Source of the DNA: Aliivibrio sp.
GTDB taxonomy: Bacteria; Pseudomonadota; Gammaproteobacteria; Enterobacterales; Vibrionaceae
Reading direction: 5' to 3'
Assembly (NCBI GenBank): GCA_016764915.1
Contig: JAESQY010000062.1
Location: 1 to 46,266, forward strand
Length of the DNA: 46,266 nucleotides
Every line of letters begins with the position of its first letter. The stretch's first letter is position 1. Shown piece by piece: positions 16,867 to 27,455 of the stretch. The notes beneath the pieces were generated by a model. It was not told the origin of the DNA. It saw only the letters and a program-made list of their open reading frames with translations, and searched no databases. The translations under genes and the position numbers were made by a program.

Positions 16867-19506
16867 TTAATTGCTATTTGGGTTGGGTATGGCCGTTTGC
16901 CAGTTTTTCCACTCTAACTCAGCTTTAGGGTGCAGAAGGAAGTTCTTCCCCTCTTTAGCTATCGCCTGCAATGCCACATCTTCTGGGGTAGAGAACGCAA
17001 TTCCGCCTCTGATTAAGCTGTCTACCGTGCCAGTATGAATAGTGGCGCCTGTAAGACCAATAGCAACATCCAAACCCGAGGCGTTCCAGAATAGTGTGTT
17101 TTCTCTAATGAGGTATGCGTATTTGTCCTCAATACTGATATCAATTAATACTCTATCAGAAAGGTTCCCTAGCTTAATATGGCTAACATGACCTACTTGA
17201 ATATCACGGTAAAGAATAGGAGTGCCAACGCTCACGGAGTCTCTTTTGATACTTTCTAATGTAAAGGTGTTGCTATTAACAGGGGTAGGTTCGCGGTTTA
17301 GCTTAAACGAGGTCACCCTGTCACCCTTGCCAGGTTCGACTCGAATGTAATTGACCAGCAAAGCGTCAAGATCTTTGGTTTCCATCAGAGATATTTTTGG
17401 TTGTATGACCCAAAAATGGCTGTTTGCTTTGACTATTTGGTCAGTAAATTGCGGGTAGATTCTACTTTGGTACTCAATATCGCCTGTATCAAAATTAGGG
17501 ATCAATTTGGTTATTTCACCGATTGTTACCCCTTTGTATTTGATCTTAGTGCCTTGGGATACCGAAAGAGTTTCTCTTGAACGCAGGCTGATCAATGCGC
17601 CAAATTGTTGTGCTTGTTTCAACGATGGATAGAGTTTCCATTTTTCACCCTGTTTATTCTCAACGCCTTTAACTTCATCAAATGAGATGCCACCTTTAAC
17701 TAAGTTAAGCAGTGGGGCTGCTTGGATGCTAATACCATTAAGGCCAGCTTCAATACTGACACCCGAATGATTCCAAAATACGCTCTCTTTAGTGATTAAA
17801 TGAGCGTAGCGGTTTTCAATGACAGCTTTGACGATCATTCCTTCTCGGCCAAGGGTGTAGCTGGCCACTTTACCTACTTGCAAGTTACGGTACAAAATGG
17901 GACTGCCTTTGCTAACCGGTGGCATCTCCTTAGCAAGAAGAGTGATAGTTGTACTTCCTGATGCGTTAAAATCGGCAAGTTCAGCTAATGCGCTGCTTTT
18001 AAACAGAGTGTATTGTTTAAGAGGTTTTATTGCTCCACGACTACTGAAACTGATTGAGCCAGACAGTAACTGGCTGGCGGGCGGGATAGTGACACTCACT
18101 CCGTTATCGGTAAACTCAGCGGTTGCGCTGCCAGTGACGTAGAAACGATTTCGGCTTTTGATTAAGTTTTTATATTCAGAGTGGATAATGATATCAAAAA
18201 CCACTTGATCATTAGTGAGTTGAACCTGAGTGATCGTACCTACTGCTATGCCTTTGTATAATACGTCGGTATCAGCATTTAAGCCGTATGACGAATCTGC
18301 AATAAGTGAGAACTGAATAGAATCAGATTTCTCTTGTACTAATTCATGCTTACGAACAGCGGTAAAAATACGGCTTTTTTCACCAGCACTAGGAACAATC
18401 GTTAAGAAGTTGCCACGAACTAAATTGCCAACGTTCTCTATGCCTGATAATGAGACTTTTGCTTCTTCAAGTACAAAGCGGGCGCCGGTGTTTAAGAAGT
18501 CACTGAAACTTGGTTGAATCGTGGCATCTGCGATGATTTCAGTACGGTCTTCGCTCAGGTGTAAATTGTTAATTTGGCCAATTTCAAGACCACGATACAT
18601 AATAGGTGAGCCATTTGGGCTGATTTCACTGTCGTCAGGTAGTGTGATTTTTATCGAGATACCACGACCTGCAGTTTTAATATCAGAGTAGAGTTTAAAT
18701 TCACGCTTATTTTGAACCAGTTTACCGTCATCAGGAGAGTCGACCGCTATTCCGCCGCTGAGCAAAGCAGGTAACCCTTCAAACTGAATATCCAAGCCAT
18801 TAAAACCAAGGTTTGCAGCCATACCACTGACATTCCAAAAACGACTTTTTGTCGTAATAAGGTGTGAATATTTTTCGCTGATTAAGGCGTGGATTTTTAC
18901 CAAGTCTGATTCATTGTCTAACTGAAAATTGTAGACTTCGCCAATTGGGATTTTTTTGTAGAAGATTTTGGTGCCGACAGAGATAGAACTTAAATCATTT
19001 GAGTTTAATATCACCGCGAGTCCATTAGTGCTTGGACGCTCAGTTGGGGGACTCTCCAAAGCCGTAAATTCAGTTTGTTTGATGCCAGTGCCTGGCTGAA
19101 TTGCAATGTAGTTTCCCGATACAAGGGCATCTAAACCTGAGATCCCACTAAAGGAAGCTTGCGGCTTTACCAACCAGAAGCTAGTACTGCTTTTGAGAAG
19201 CTGTGATGCTTCCGCGTAGATTTCAGCATCGACGTATATACTCTTTAAATCTTCAGCCAAAGTGATCTTTTTAACCAAACCGACTTCAAGACCTTGATAG
19301 CGGATAGTGGTTCTTCCTTCTATTAACCCTTGTGCATTACTGAACTCAATTTTAATCCGATCGCCTACGCCACTTAATGCATTGAAAACGAGCCAACTGG
19401 CCAGAACTAATGCTACTAAAGGTAAAAGCCACAACGGTGAGATCCCTCTGGCTTTTCTTATGTTAGGGGTTGACGGAGTATTATCGTGAAGGTTCTGATT
19501 GCTCAT
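16867..19506 (-). CDS. letB: Lipophilic envelope-spanning tunnel protein LetB (seven MCE domains)
   Basis: LetB (YebT) is an inner-membrane-anchored stack of MCE rings that forms a tunnel across the periplasm for lipid movement. The 879-residue product equals the E. coli length. After an N-terminal membrane anchor (about residues 23-45, PLWLLPLVALVLASWLVF) I count seven MCE repeats by their recurring core: IRYQGLEVG, IFYKKIPIG, IMYRGLEIG, VLYKGIAVG, ILYRNLQVG, IKYKGVTIG and ILYRDIQVG. Glycine-rich pore-lining loops separate them (for example SGLDALVSGNYIAI). The start overlaps the end of letA by 26 bases, so the two are translated together. Confidence 0.96.
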   Translation of the reverse strand: MSNQNLHDNTPSTPNIRKARGISPLWLLPLVALVLASWLVFNALSGVGDRIKIEFSNAQGLIEGRTTIRYQGLEVGLVKKITLAEDLKSIYVDAEIYAEASQLLKSSTSFWLVKPQASFSGISGLDALVSGNYIAIQPGTGIKQTEFTALESPPTERPSTNGLAVILNSNDLSSISVGTKIFYKKIPIGEVYNFQLDNESDLVKIHALISEKYSHLITTKSRFWNVSGMAANLGFNGLDIQFEGLPALLSGGIAVDSPDDGKLVQNKREFKLYSDIKTAGRGISIKITLPDDSEISPNGSPIMYRGLEIGQINNLHLSEDRTEIIADATIQPSFSDFLNTGARFVLEEAKVSLSGIENVGNLVRGNFLTIVPSAGEKSRIFTAVRKHELVQEKSDSIQFSLIADSSYGLNADTDVLYKGIAVGTITQVQLTNDQVVFDIIIHSEYKNLIKSRNRFYVTGSATAEFTDNGVSVTIPPASQLLSGSISFSSRGAIKPLKQYTLFKSSALAELADFNASGSTTITLLAKEMPPVSKGSPILYRNLQVGKVASYTLGREGMIVKAVIENRYAHLITKESVFWNHSGVSIEAGLNGISIQAAPLLNLVKGGISFDEVKGVENKQGEKWKLYPSLKQAQQFGALISLRSRETLSVSQGTKIKYKGVTIGEITKLIPNFDTGDIEYQSRIYPQFTDQIVKANSHFWVIQPKISLMETKDLDALLVNYIRVEPGKGDRVTSFKLNREPTPVNSNTFTLESIKRDSVSVGTPILYRDIQVGHVSHIKLGNLSDRVLIDISIEDKYAYLIRENTLFWNASGLDVAIGLTGATIHTGTVDSLIRGGIAFSTPEDVALQAIAKEGKNFLLHPKAELEWKNWQTAIPNPNSN

Positions 19507-20722
19507 AGTTTTCCCAAATTAAACGCGAATCCAAACTCTCAGTCGCTAACATCGTTAATACAACGACAAATGCAAATGCAATAGCACCGGAGCCGGGAGT
19601 AAAATCAAGTATCTGACCTCTATCAATTAAAGCCATCATGATTGAAATAACAAAAAGGTCCATAACGGACCATTTACCAATCCATTTCACCGCAGAGTAG
19701 ATAAACATGCGTTGTCTGTGAAAAACACTGCGTTTGAACTGGATGCAAAGAAGTATGTAGCTTAGGCCGAGTATTTTTGTTACCGGAACAATAATACTGG
19801 CAATAAATATGATTGCCGCAATGCCACTCATATCATCTCTAATCAGCGAGACTACACCAGAGAAAATAGTGTCTTCGACTCGTTTCCCATGATTAAAAAA
19901 TATTGAAATAGCAAAAAAATTTGCAGGAAATAAAGAGATGGTAGCTGCAATTAAACAGGCCCATGTTTTTTGGACTGAATGCTTTTTACGGTGTATCAGT
20001 TTGGTATGGCAACGAATGCAGTGGCTATTATGAGGCTGAGATAAATGACAATGGAGGCAGTGCATGTCAATAGCGTCATTGCTTTGAGTTGCATGTGCTT
20101 GCCAGTTATTCCAATATTGCTGAATATGGATACGAGTCAATAATAGAGAGGTGACTAACTGTAAAAGAATGAGTCCACTTAAACCTGTGCCCACATAAAT
20201 ATCAGCCACATCTAACATCTTGATAGCAGAAATGGCTAAACCGACCAGAAAGACATCGAGCATTACCCATCCTCTGAAGCGCTCGATGAGAAACATAGAG
20301 TACTTAAACATCAAAAACTTGTTATATCGCGTCGCCCAATGCGCGGTAAGTACAGAGCTACAGACTAGAAAAGGAGCAATAGAGCTGCATAATAGAATGA
20401 GCAGACCTAACAGTGGAAATCCATCCGTCATTAATGTGATTGTTCCAGAAGGAAGTGTTGCAGGGATCATCACACCGAAAAGGTCGATCGTCATTAAAGG
20501 GAAAAAGTGAGATGGAATAAACAGTAAAAGAGCGGCAACAGCAATAGCAAGGTTGCCATTAAGATTGACCGATTTTCCGCGTTGCAGTGTTGTGCCACAA
20601 CGGGGGCACGAGGAGACGTAGCCACTAAGTACTTCGGCTTGCTCAACAGTTAAGTCGCAACCGTGGCAGCGCTGGGCTGGTACCAAAGTAGATGAGTTAG
20701 ATTTTGAAAACAAGTTAGCCAT
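19481..20722 (-). CDS. letA: LetA (PqiA-family) inner-membrane partner of LetB
   Basis: LetA (YebS) is the polytopic inner-membrane partner of LetB. The 413-residue protein has two PqiA-type halves. Each begins with a zinc-ribbon-like cysteine cluster: CHGC...CPRC near residues 19-43, and CLHCH...CIRCH near residues 210-230. Each is followed by about four membrane segments. The gene is the promoter-proximal member of the letA-letB unit and diverges from msrC across a 234-base region. It is clearly paired with letB rather than with a PqiB system, as no pqiC is present. Confidence 0.94.
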   Translation of the reverse strand: MANLFSKSNSSTLVPAQRCHGCDLTVEQAEVLSGYVSSCPRCGTTLQRGKSVNLNGNLAIAVAALLLFIPSHFFPLMTIDLFGVMIPATLPSGTITLMTDGFPLLGLLILLCSSIAPFLVCSSVLTAHWATRYNKFLMFKYSMFLIERFRGWVMLDVFLVGLAISAIKMLDVADIYVGTGLSGLILLQLVTSLLLTRIHIQQYWNNWQAHATQSNDAIDMHCLHCHLSQPHNSHCIRCHTKLIHRKKHSVQKTWACLIAATISLFPANFFAISIFFNHGKRVEDTIFSGVVSLIRDDMSGIAAIIFIASIIVPVTKILGLSYILLCIQFKRSVFHRQRMFIYSAVKWIGKWSVMDLFVISIMMALIDRGQILDFTPGSGAIAFAFVVVLTMLATESLDSRLIWENYEQSEPSR

Positions 20723-20956
20723 CAGTAATAGGGTTGCTCTGTTTTTAAGTTGTCATTCATTGCTTGCCATCATTAATCGGATTAATCGCACAAAGATTAT
20801 GCCTTAATGAGGGATGAAATAGTATAGGGCAGTGTCGATTCGACGATATTTTGGCTAAAAAGTGCATAAAGTTTTTATCTTGGATCGGAATAAGATATCT
20901 TAATGAACTCGACTATTGATTAACTAAATAAAACCCATACAACAGTGAGGTAGAGA
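20723..20956. promoter_or_regulatory. letA-msrC divergent intergenic region
   Basis: These 234 bases separate divergent letA and msrC and must contain both promoters. AT-rich segments such as AAGATATCTTAATG are present, but I could not assign -35/-10 pairs with confidence, and no terminator or small gene is evident. Confidence 0.4.
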
Positions 20957-21412
20957 TTGGAAAAGAGTAAATTGTATCAACGTATTACCGAGCAAGCAGT
21001 GGCATTGATTGAGAATGAAAGTGATTTGGTTGCAAATTTGGCCAATATCAGTTCTCTGTTGAACATGGAATTGGAACAGATAAATTGGGTTGGTTTCTAT
21101 CTACTAAAAGAGGATGAACTCGTTTTAGGTCCATTTCATGGAAATCCAGCCTGCACTCGTATTCCTGTTGGATCTGGAGTGTGTGGTACCGCTGTAAAAA
21201 ATGAGATCACAATTCGAGTATCCGATGTTCATCAATTTGAAGGACATATTGCGTGTGACAGTCAAAGCAATTCTGAAATTGTGGTTCCGTTTTATGTTAA
21301 TGGAAAAATCGCAGGCGTTTTAGATATCGACAGTCCAAAAAACGAACGATTCGACGCGGATGACCAAATTGGACTCGAAAACTTGATAAAAGAGCTACAA
21401 AAACAGTTTTAA
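20957..21412 (+). CDS. msrC: Free methionine-(R)-sulfoxide reductase (GAF domain)
   Basis: MsrC (YebR, fRMsr) reduces free methionine R-sulfoxide using thioredoxin. The 151-residue protein is a single GAF domain. The three cysteines of the family lie at residues 66, 76 and 100 (NPACTRI, SGVCGTAV, HIACDS), with the same 10- and 24-residue spacing as in the E. coli enzyme. The start is TTG at 20957, preceded by GTGAGGTAGAGA; no ATG exists before the conserved N-terminal helix. It is followed by proQ and prc, as in E. coli. Confidence 0.93.
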   Translation: MEKSKLYQRITEQAVALIENESDLVANLANISSLLNMELEQINWVGFYLLKEDELVLGPFHGNPACTRIPVGSGVCGTAVKNEITIRVSDVHQFEGHIACDSQSNSEIVVPFYVNGKIAGVLDIDSPKNERFDADDQIGLENLIKELQKQF

Positions 21413-21448
21413 TTAGAGATAGAGAGTGGTTTTTCATTTTCATCTAAT

Positions 21449-21454
21449 TATAAT
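21449..21454 (+). promoter_or_regulatory. Putative proQ -10 box
   Basis: A perfect TATAAT sits in the 105-base gap between msrC and proQ, about 64 bases before the proQ ATG. The best -35 candidate, TGGTTT with a 16-base spacer, is weak. It suggests proQ-prc can be transcribed independently of msrC. Confidence 0.4.
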
Positions 21455-21517
21455 AGCGCCATATCATATTAGAAATTACCCAATTACGTCATTAGCCGTA
21501 ATGATTCAGGATACTAC

Positions 21518-22150
21518 ATGGACAACACTGAAAAGTTAGCGAACAGTAAAGAAGTTATCGCCTATATAGCGGAACTATTCCCAAAATGCTTTATTTTAGA
21601 AGGTGAGGCGAAACCTCTTAAAATTGGTATTTTTCAAGAGCTTTCTGAACGCTTAGCCGAAGATGAAAAAGTAAGTAAAACACAACTTCGTGCTGCTTTA
21701 CGTCAATACACATCCTCTTGGCGTTACCTACATGGCGTTAAACCAGGAGCGACTCGTGTTGATTTAGACGGTAACCCTTGTGGTGAACTTGAACAAGAAC
21801 ATGTAGATCATGCTCAAAAAACGCTAGAAGAAAGCAAAGCTAAAGTGCAAGCTCGTCGTAAAGAGCAAGCAAAAAAGGCGAGAGAAGAAGCAAAAGCTAA
21901 AGCGGATAAATCGCGCAAAACAAATCCATCGAGCCGTAAAGCTAAACCTAAAGCGGACCCAGTGACTAAGCCAGTTGTGCCTAAACGTGAACTCAATGCC
22001 GATGAAATGGTCGTAGGTAAAGAAGTTAGCGTGAATATGGGCACTAGCAGCATGCCGGCGACCATAGTTGAAATTAATAAGGATGATGTGCGAGTTCGTT
22101 TATTAAATGGCCTACAAATGGTTGTTAAAGCGGAGCACCTTCGTTCATAG
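21518..22150 (+). CDS. proQ: RNA chaperone ProQ
   Basis: ProQ is a global RNA chaperone that binds structured sRNAs and mRNA 3' ends. The 210-residue product has the FinO/ProQ fold at about residues 8-120 ([40 protein letters not shown]), then an Ala/Lys/Arg-rich linker (about 100-155), and a C-terminal Tudor-like domain (about 162-210, [20 protein letters not shown]). Length and order match the E. coli protein (232). prc starts 17 bases after the stop, so the pair is probably an operon, as in enterobacteria. Confidence 0.96.
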   Translation: MDNTEKLANSKEVIAYIAELFPKCFILEGEAKPLKIGIFQELSERLAEDEKVSKTQLRAALRQYTSSWRYLHGVKPGATRVDLDGNPCGELEQEHVDHAQKTLEESKAKVQARRKEQAKKAREEAKAKADKSRKTNPSSRKAKPKADPVTKPVVPKRELNADEMVVGKEVSVNMGTSSMPATIVEINKDDVRVRLLNGLQMVVKAEHLRS

Positions 22151-22167
22151 AGGAGATCTCCCGACGT

Positions 22168-24162
22168 ATGAATTGTCGATTTAGAGTCTCGTTATTAGCT
22201 GCTGGCTTTATGCTAGCAGCTTCAGCGCAGGCGATTGAAGCAAAATATTCTCAAAGTGATTTACCGGTTCTTGCCGCTGAAAAACAGCATGCGATTTCAA
22301 GTAAAAGGTTAACCAATAAGTTAACACGCTCCCATTACAAACATTTCTCATTAAATGATGAGTTCTCAGTCGGTATATTTAATCGATATATTGAGATGCT
22401 CGATTATAATCGAAATGTTCTTACCCAATCAGATATAGACTCCTTTTCTAAGTGGTCGACTTCAATTGATGATCAGTTAAAATCTGGATCATCAGACGCT
22501 GCATTTGATATGTATAATGTCACCATCATAAGGCGATTTGAACGTTATTCATATGCACTTAGCTTACTCGATACCGAGTTTGATTTTACTAAAAATGAAA
22601 GTATTGAGCTGGATCGTTCTGAAATGCCTTGGGCAAAAAGCGATCAAGAGATTAATGATCTTTGGCGAAAAAGAGTTAAGTACGATGCGTTAAATCTTAA
22701 ATTAACGGGCAAAGAGTGGCCTGAAATTAAAGAGATGCTGGGAAAACGCTATAACAATGCGATAAAGCGTTTGACGCAAAGTCATAATGAAGATGTTTTT
22801 CAGCTATATCTGAATGCTTTTTCTCGAGAAGTGGATCCGCATACCAGTTATTTATCCCCTCGAAATGCTGAACAGTTCCAAGCTGAGATGAACCTATCTC
22901 TTGAGGGAATTGGAGCAGTGCTTCAAGTACAAGATGATTATACTGTGATTCGATCTTTAGTCGCTGGTGGTCCTGCGTTTAGCAGTAAACAACTGACTGA
23001 TGGTGATCGAATTATCGGTGTTGGCCAAGATGGCGAGAAGGTCGTTGATATCATTGGCTGGCGTCTTGACGATGTTGTGCAATTGATTAAAGGACCGAAA
23101 GGCACCAAAGTTACTTTAGAAATATTGCCAGAAGGAAAAGCCGCAAAAAGTCACAATGTAACAATTGTTCGTGATAAAATTCGCCTTGAAGATAGGGCCG
23201 TTAAGTCCGAAGTGATTGAGCAAAATGGCAAAAAAGTGGGTGTTCTTGAAGTTCCAAGCTTTTATGTTGGCTTGTCTAAAGATACCAAAAAACAAATTGC
23301 CTCTCTAAAAGAGCAAGGTGTATTAGGCATTATTGTTGATCTTAGAAACAATGGTGGTGGAGCACTAACTGAGGCTACAGCCTTAACGGGTCTATTTATA
23401 TCAAGCGGTCCTGTAGTTCAAGTCCGTGATAGTTATGGCCGAGTTAAAGTGAACTCTGACAGCGATGGTAAAGTGAGTTACGACGGACCATTAACTGTAC
23501 TAATCAATAGATACAGTGCTTCTGCGTCTGAAATTTTTGCTGCAGCGTTGCAAGATTACGGTCGAGCGATAGTGATTGGAGAGCAGTCATTTGGTAAAGG
23601 CACTGTTCAGCAGCACGGTTCATTAAGTAAAATGTACGATCTTTTTGATGAACCATTAGGTTCTCTTCAATATACCATCCAGAAATTCTATCGAATTAAT
23701 GGTGGCAGTACTCAGAATCGCGGTGTTGTGCCAGACATTAGTTTTCCTTCTGCTGTTGACCCGGCAGAAACAGGAGAGAGCGTTGAAGATAATGCATTAC
23801 CTTGGGACAGTATCAATCAAGCAAACTTTAAACGTTTGAATGATGTAAGTGAACTGGTTAAGGAACTTACTGCTGCTCATGACAAACGTATCAAAACAGA
23901 ACTTGAGTTTGATTTCATTCGTGAAGATATTGCTTATTATAAAGAACACAAAGATGATAACAGTGTCTCTTTAAATGAAGCAGTTCGGGTGATTGAAAGC
24001 GATAAAGTTGAAGAAGACCGGTTAAATCGAATGAATCTTAGACAGAAGCACGATGGAGAAGAGTTATACAAATCCATTGATGATATTCCGAAAGATTACG
24101 AGAGCCCTGACGCTTACTTAAATGAAGCGGTTGCCATTACTTTAGACATCACTAAGGTTTAA
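22168..24162 (+). CDS. prc: Carboxy-terminal processing protease (tail-specific protease)
   Basis: Prc is a periplasmic serine protease that degrades tagged or misfolded proteins and trims peptidoglycan hydrolases and penicillin-binding protein 3. The 664-residue precursor begins with a signal peptide ending AQA (about residue 22). It has an N-terminal helical region, a PDZ domain (about 240-325, SLEGIGAVLQVQDDYTVIRS) and the S41 catalytic core: IVDLRNNGGGALTEA near residue 390, catalytic Ser454 in SASASEIF and Lys479 in FGKGTVQQ, the same Ser-Lys spacing as E. coli Prc. A terminator follows. Confidence 0.96.
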   Translation: MNCRFRVSLLAAGFMLAASAQAIEAKYSQSDLPVLAAEKQHAISSKRLTNKLTRSHYKHFSLNDEFSVGIFNRYIEMLDYNRNVLTQSDIDSFSKWSTSIDDQLKSGSSDAAFDMYNVTIIRRFERYSYALSLLDTEFDFTKNESIELDRSEMPWAKSDQEINDLWRKRVKYDALNLKLTGKEWPEIKEMLGKRYNNAIKRLTQSHNEDVFQLYLNAFSREVDPHTSYLSPRNAEQFQAEMNLSLEGIGAVLQVQDDYTVIRSLVAGGPAFSSKQLTDGDRIIGVGQDGEKVVDIIGWRLDDVVQLIKGPKGTKVTLEILPEGKAAKSHNVTIVRDKIRLEDRAVKSEVIEQNGKKVGVLEVPSFYVGLSKDTKKQIASLKEQGVLGIIVDLRNNGGGALTEATALTGLFISSGPVVQVRDSYGRVKVNSDSDGKVSYDGPLTVLINRYSASASEIFAAALQDYGRAIVIGEQSFGKGTVQQHGSLSKMYDLFDEPLGSLQYTIQKFYRINGGSTQNRGVVPDISFPSAVDPAETGESVEDNALPWDSINQANFKRLNDVSELVKELTAAHDKRIKTELEFDFIREDIAYYKEHKDDNSVSLNEAVRVIESDKVEEDRLNRMNLRQKHDGEELYKSIDDIPKDYESPDAYLNEAVAITLDITKV

Positions 24163-24186
24163 GTTTGGTGATAAGTAATGATTTGA

Positions 24187-24213
24187 AACGAAGCCAGTGG
24201 CTTCGTTTTTTTT
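24187..24213 (+). terminator. Rho-independent terminator after prc
   Basis: The stem AACGAAGCC / GGCTTCGTT with a short loop is followed by a run of eight T, 24 bases after the prc stop. Confidence 0.9.
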
Positions 24214-24418
24214 ATGTCTGTGTCGCAAAATCAACTAAAGACATTAAAATATCTAATGCAAATATTTATGATTGAATTAGTATAAAGACGCTAATTAATA
24301 AAGTAATACAGATGGTTTATCGTAGTATTATTTTAAAAGCCCATATCAACAATTAATAAATTGTGATATTCCCAGCATTTTATGCTACTGCTGAAGTTAA
24401 GGACAAAAAGGAATCCGT

Positions 24419-27028
24419 ATGACTGTACAACCTCAAGCAAAATTTAGAGAAGATTACTGCTCGCCAGAATTTACAATCACTGATATTGATTTGACGTTTG
24501 ATTTACATGAAACAGACACAACCGTGACAGCAGTAAGCAAAGTAAAAAAATTAAAAACATCAGATACATTGGTTCTAGATGGTGATGACCTCACATTAGT
24601 AAGCATCACAGTAGATGGTGAAAAGTGGACAGATTTCACAGTCGCTGATGGCTCGCTTGCTATTCACGCGCTTCCTAATGAATTTGAATTGGCAATAGTG
24701 ACTAAAACTAATCCAAAAGAAAACACGGCATTAGAAGGTTTGTACAAATCTGGCGATGGATTTTGTACTCAATGTGAAGCTGAAGGCTTCCGTCGTATAA
24801 CGTATTATCTGGATCGTCCCGATGTATTAGCTAAATTCACCACTAAAGTGATTGCAGATAAAGCGCTATATCCGTCACTACTTAGTAATGGTAACCGTTT
24901 GGATAAAGGCGATTTAGATAACGGTCGTCACTGGGTATTATGGCAAGACCCGTTCCCAAAACCGTGTTACCTGTTTGCGTTGGTAGCTGGCAGTTTTGAT
25001 CTTCTTAGTGATAGCTTTACGACCTGTACAGGTCGCGAAATCACATTAGAAATTTATGTTGATAAAGGCAATTTAAATCGTACTGAACATGCGATGAAAT
25101 CTTTGATCAACTCAATGAAATGGGATGAAGAACGTTTTGGTTTTGAATACGATCTTGATATCTATATGATTGTTGCTGTTGATTTCTTCAACATGGGTGC
25201 AATGGAAAACAAAGGGTTAAACATTTTTAGCTCTAAGTATGTATTGGCTAATTCAGAAACTGCAACCGATACAGACTATCTAGGAATAGAAGCGGTTATT
25301 GGTCACGAATATTTTCATAACTGGACTGGCAACAGAATTACATGTCGAGACTGGTTCCAACTAAGCCTAAAAGAGGGACTGACTGTATTCCGTGATCAGG
25401 AGTTCTCTTCGGATCTTGGTTCAAGATCGGTTAATCGAATTGGTAATGTTAGAGCGGTAAGAGGTCCACAGTTTGCTGAAGACCGTGGTCCAATGTCTCA
25501 TCCAATCCGTCCTGATAAAGTGATTGAGATGAACAACTTCTATACCTGAACTGTTTATGAAAAAGGCAGTGAAGTTATTCGAATGATCCACACTCTGTTG
25601 GGTGAAACTGCGTTCCAAAAAGGAATTAAACTTTATGTTGAAAGACATGATGGAACCGCCGCTACTTGTGAAAATTTCGTCCAAGCGATGGAAGATGCTT
25701 CAAGCGTTAATCTAACTCAATTCAGATTATGGTACGGCCAATCAGGAACACCAACACTGCGCGTGACAGAAGCTTACGACAATGAGAAACAACAATATCA
25801 GTTAACGGTGGTTCAACATACTGCACCAAGCGCAGAACAAGCTGAAAAATCGGCACTGCATATTCCTCTAGATATTGAATTGTATAATGCTCAAGGTGGC
25901 ATTGTTGCGCTACAGTGTAACGGAAAAGAAGTGAGTAATGTTCTCAATGTAACGGAATTTGAACAGACGTTTACTTTTGATAATGTCTCAGAAAAACCAA
26001 CTATTTCATTACTAAGAGAGTTTTCTGCTCCGGTCAATCTTGAGTTTGATTACTCAGATGATGATCTCGCTTTCCTAATGGTTCACTCAACGAATGAGTT
26101 TTCTCGTTGGAATGCGGGTCAGATTTTGCTTGCAAAATATATCCAACAGAATGTGGTGAATCTGCAACAAGATAAGCCATTTGCACTACCAGAAAATGTT
26201 ATTGATGCATTCCGTGGTGCGCTGCTTGATAAAAACCTTGATCCCGCTTTTATCGCTGAGATGTTGTCACTGCCAAATGAAAATGAAGTCGCAGGCTGGT
26301 ATAGCGAGATTGATGTTGATGCAATTCACTCTGTATTGTCGTTAATCAAAAAAACCTTTGCAACGGAACTTGCAGATGAATTGAATGCTACTTATGCTAG
26401 CCTTAAACAGAGCGATTATGATGTTGAACACGCATCTATTGCAAAAAGATCGCTGCGTAATGTTTGTTTGTCATTCCTAGCATTTAGTGACAATGGTAAT
26501 ACATTGGTGTCTGAGCTGTATGATGATGCAAATAATATGACGGATACAATGGCTGCGATGACTGCTGCAAATAATGCACAGTTAGAGTGCCGTTCACGCA
26601 TCATGGCAGATTTTAGCGAAAAATGGTCTCATGATGGTTTGGTCATGGATAAGTGGTTTATTCTGCAAGGCAGCAATCCTTCAAAAGACGCATTGAGTAA
26701 CATTAAATCGTTAATGAAATCTCACCCTGCATTTGATATTAAGAACCCAAACAGAATTAGAAGTTTGGTTGGTTCGTTCTTTAATGCTAACCCAGTTTAC
26801 TTCCACGAGAAGTCGGGAGAGGGCTATCATTTCATCGGTGAAATTCTTACTTTACTTAATGAATCTAATCCACAGATTGCATCACGAATTATTGATCCTT
26901 TGTTAAAATACCGTCAATATGATGCTAATCGCCAACAGTTGATGAGAGAAGAACTTGAAAAACTCTCTAAACTTGAGAATTTAGCTAACGATTTGTTTGA
27001 AAAAGTAAACAAAGCGTTGTCTATTTAA
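24419..27028 (+). pseudogene. pepN: Aminopeptidase N interrupted by an in-frame TGA
   Basis: The full reading frame (869 codons plus stop) matches PepN, the M1 zinc aminopeptidase, with length equal to E. coli (870). Codon 377 (25547-25549) is TGA where E. coli has leucine (MNNFYT-L-TVYEKG); TTA to TGA is a single base change. Both flanks stay in one frame with no other lesion. The zinc site HEYFH...E (His296, His300, Glu319) lies before the stop, but the transition-state tyrosine (E. coli Tyr381, here Tyr380) and the whole C-terminal half lie after it. The 376-residue fragment should be inactive without read-through. The ATG at 25583 could restart translation, but no good ribosome-binding site precedes it. 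A sequencing error, a recent mutation or rare read-through are all possible. Confidence 0.9.
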
Positions 27029-27039
27029 CATTTATGCAA

Positions 27040-27073
27040 AGTGGCAACGATTGGTTCGTTGTCACTTTTTTTA
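27040..27073 (+). terminator. Rho-independent terminator after pepN
   Basis: The stem AGTGGCAACGA / TCGTTGTCACT (one G-U pair) is followed by a run of T, starting 11 bases after the pepN stop. It overlaps an upstream extension of the DUF2835 frame, which supports the later start chosen for that gene. Confidence 0.88.
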
Positions 27074-27084
27074 TCAAAGCGAAC

Positions 27085-27309
27085 ATGAATAAAAATTACT
27101 TTTTTTCAATTAATATTTCATACCAATCCTACCAATCTCACTATAGTGGCAGTGCAAACAAGGTGTTGGTTGTCACTGAATGCGGCCTGAAAATTCAATT
27201 ACCAACCAGTCGATTTAGACCATTTATCACACACTCTGGAATCAAAGGACGCTTCCAATTAACCACAGATCGAGATAATCGTTTCCTCCAACTTTTACTT
27301 CTAGGCTAA
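27085..27309 (+). CDS. DUF2835 family small protein
   Basis: The 74-residue product matches the small DUF2835 family of Vibrio, Shewanella and Pseudomonas: an N-terminal YFFSINISY strand, the central YSGSANKVLV and the conserved LRPF-like RFRPFITHSGIKGRFQLTTD segment. Function is unknown. The frame continues upstream to 27034, but that part encodes the pepN terminator hairpin, so I take the ATG at 27085. Position directly after pepN with only a T run between suggests read-through transcription or a very short leader. Confidence 0.8.
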   Translation: MNKNYFFSINISYQSYQSHYSGSANKVLVVTECGLKIQLPTSRFRPFITHSGIKGRFQLTTDRDNRFLQLLLLG

Positions 27310-27455
27310 ACCTCTACGTTAGTCACAATTTAAGACATTCATATCTCTGAAACCCAACGTTTATAACAGATTAATATATTTTTCTCATACAATATTAAAC
27401 GGTCAATAAGCACTAAACTTACATAAAAACTATTTAGAGTGACGGAGAGTAACGG

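Noticed and set aside
17897-18142. Plus-strand open frames within letB
   Set aside because: Shadows of the MCE repeats of letB; no ribosome-binding site or homology.
25547-25549. TGA in pepN as a selenocysteine codon
   Set aside because: The position is a leucine in PepN, no SECIS-like hairpin stands out directly downstream, and PepN is not a selenoprotein family.
27034-27084. Longer N-terminus for the DUF2835 protein
   Set aside because: The stretch encodes the pepN terminator hairpin and T run, and the family begins at the later ATG.
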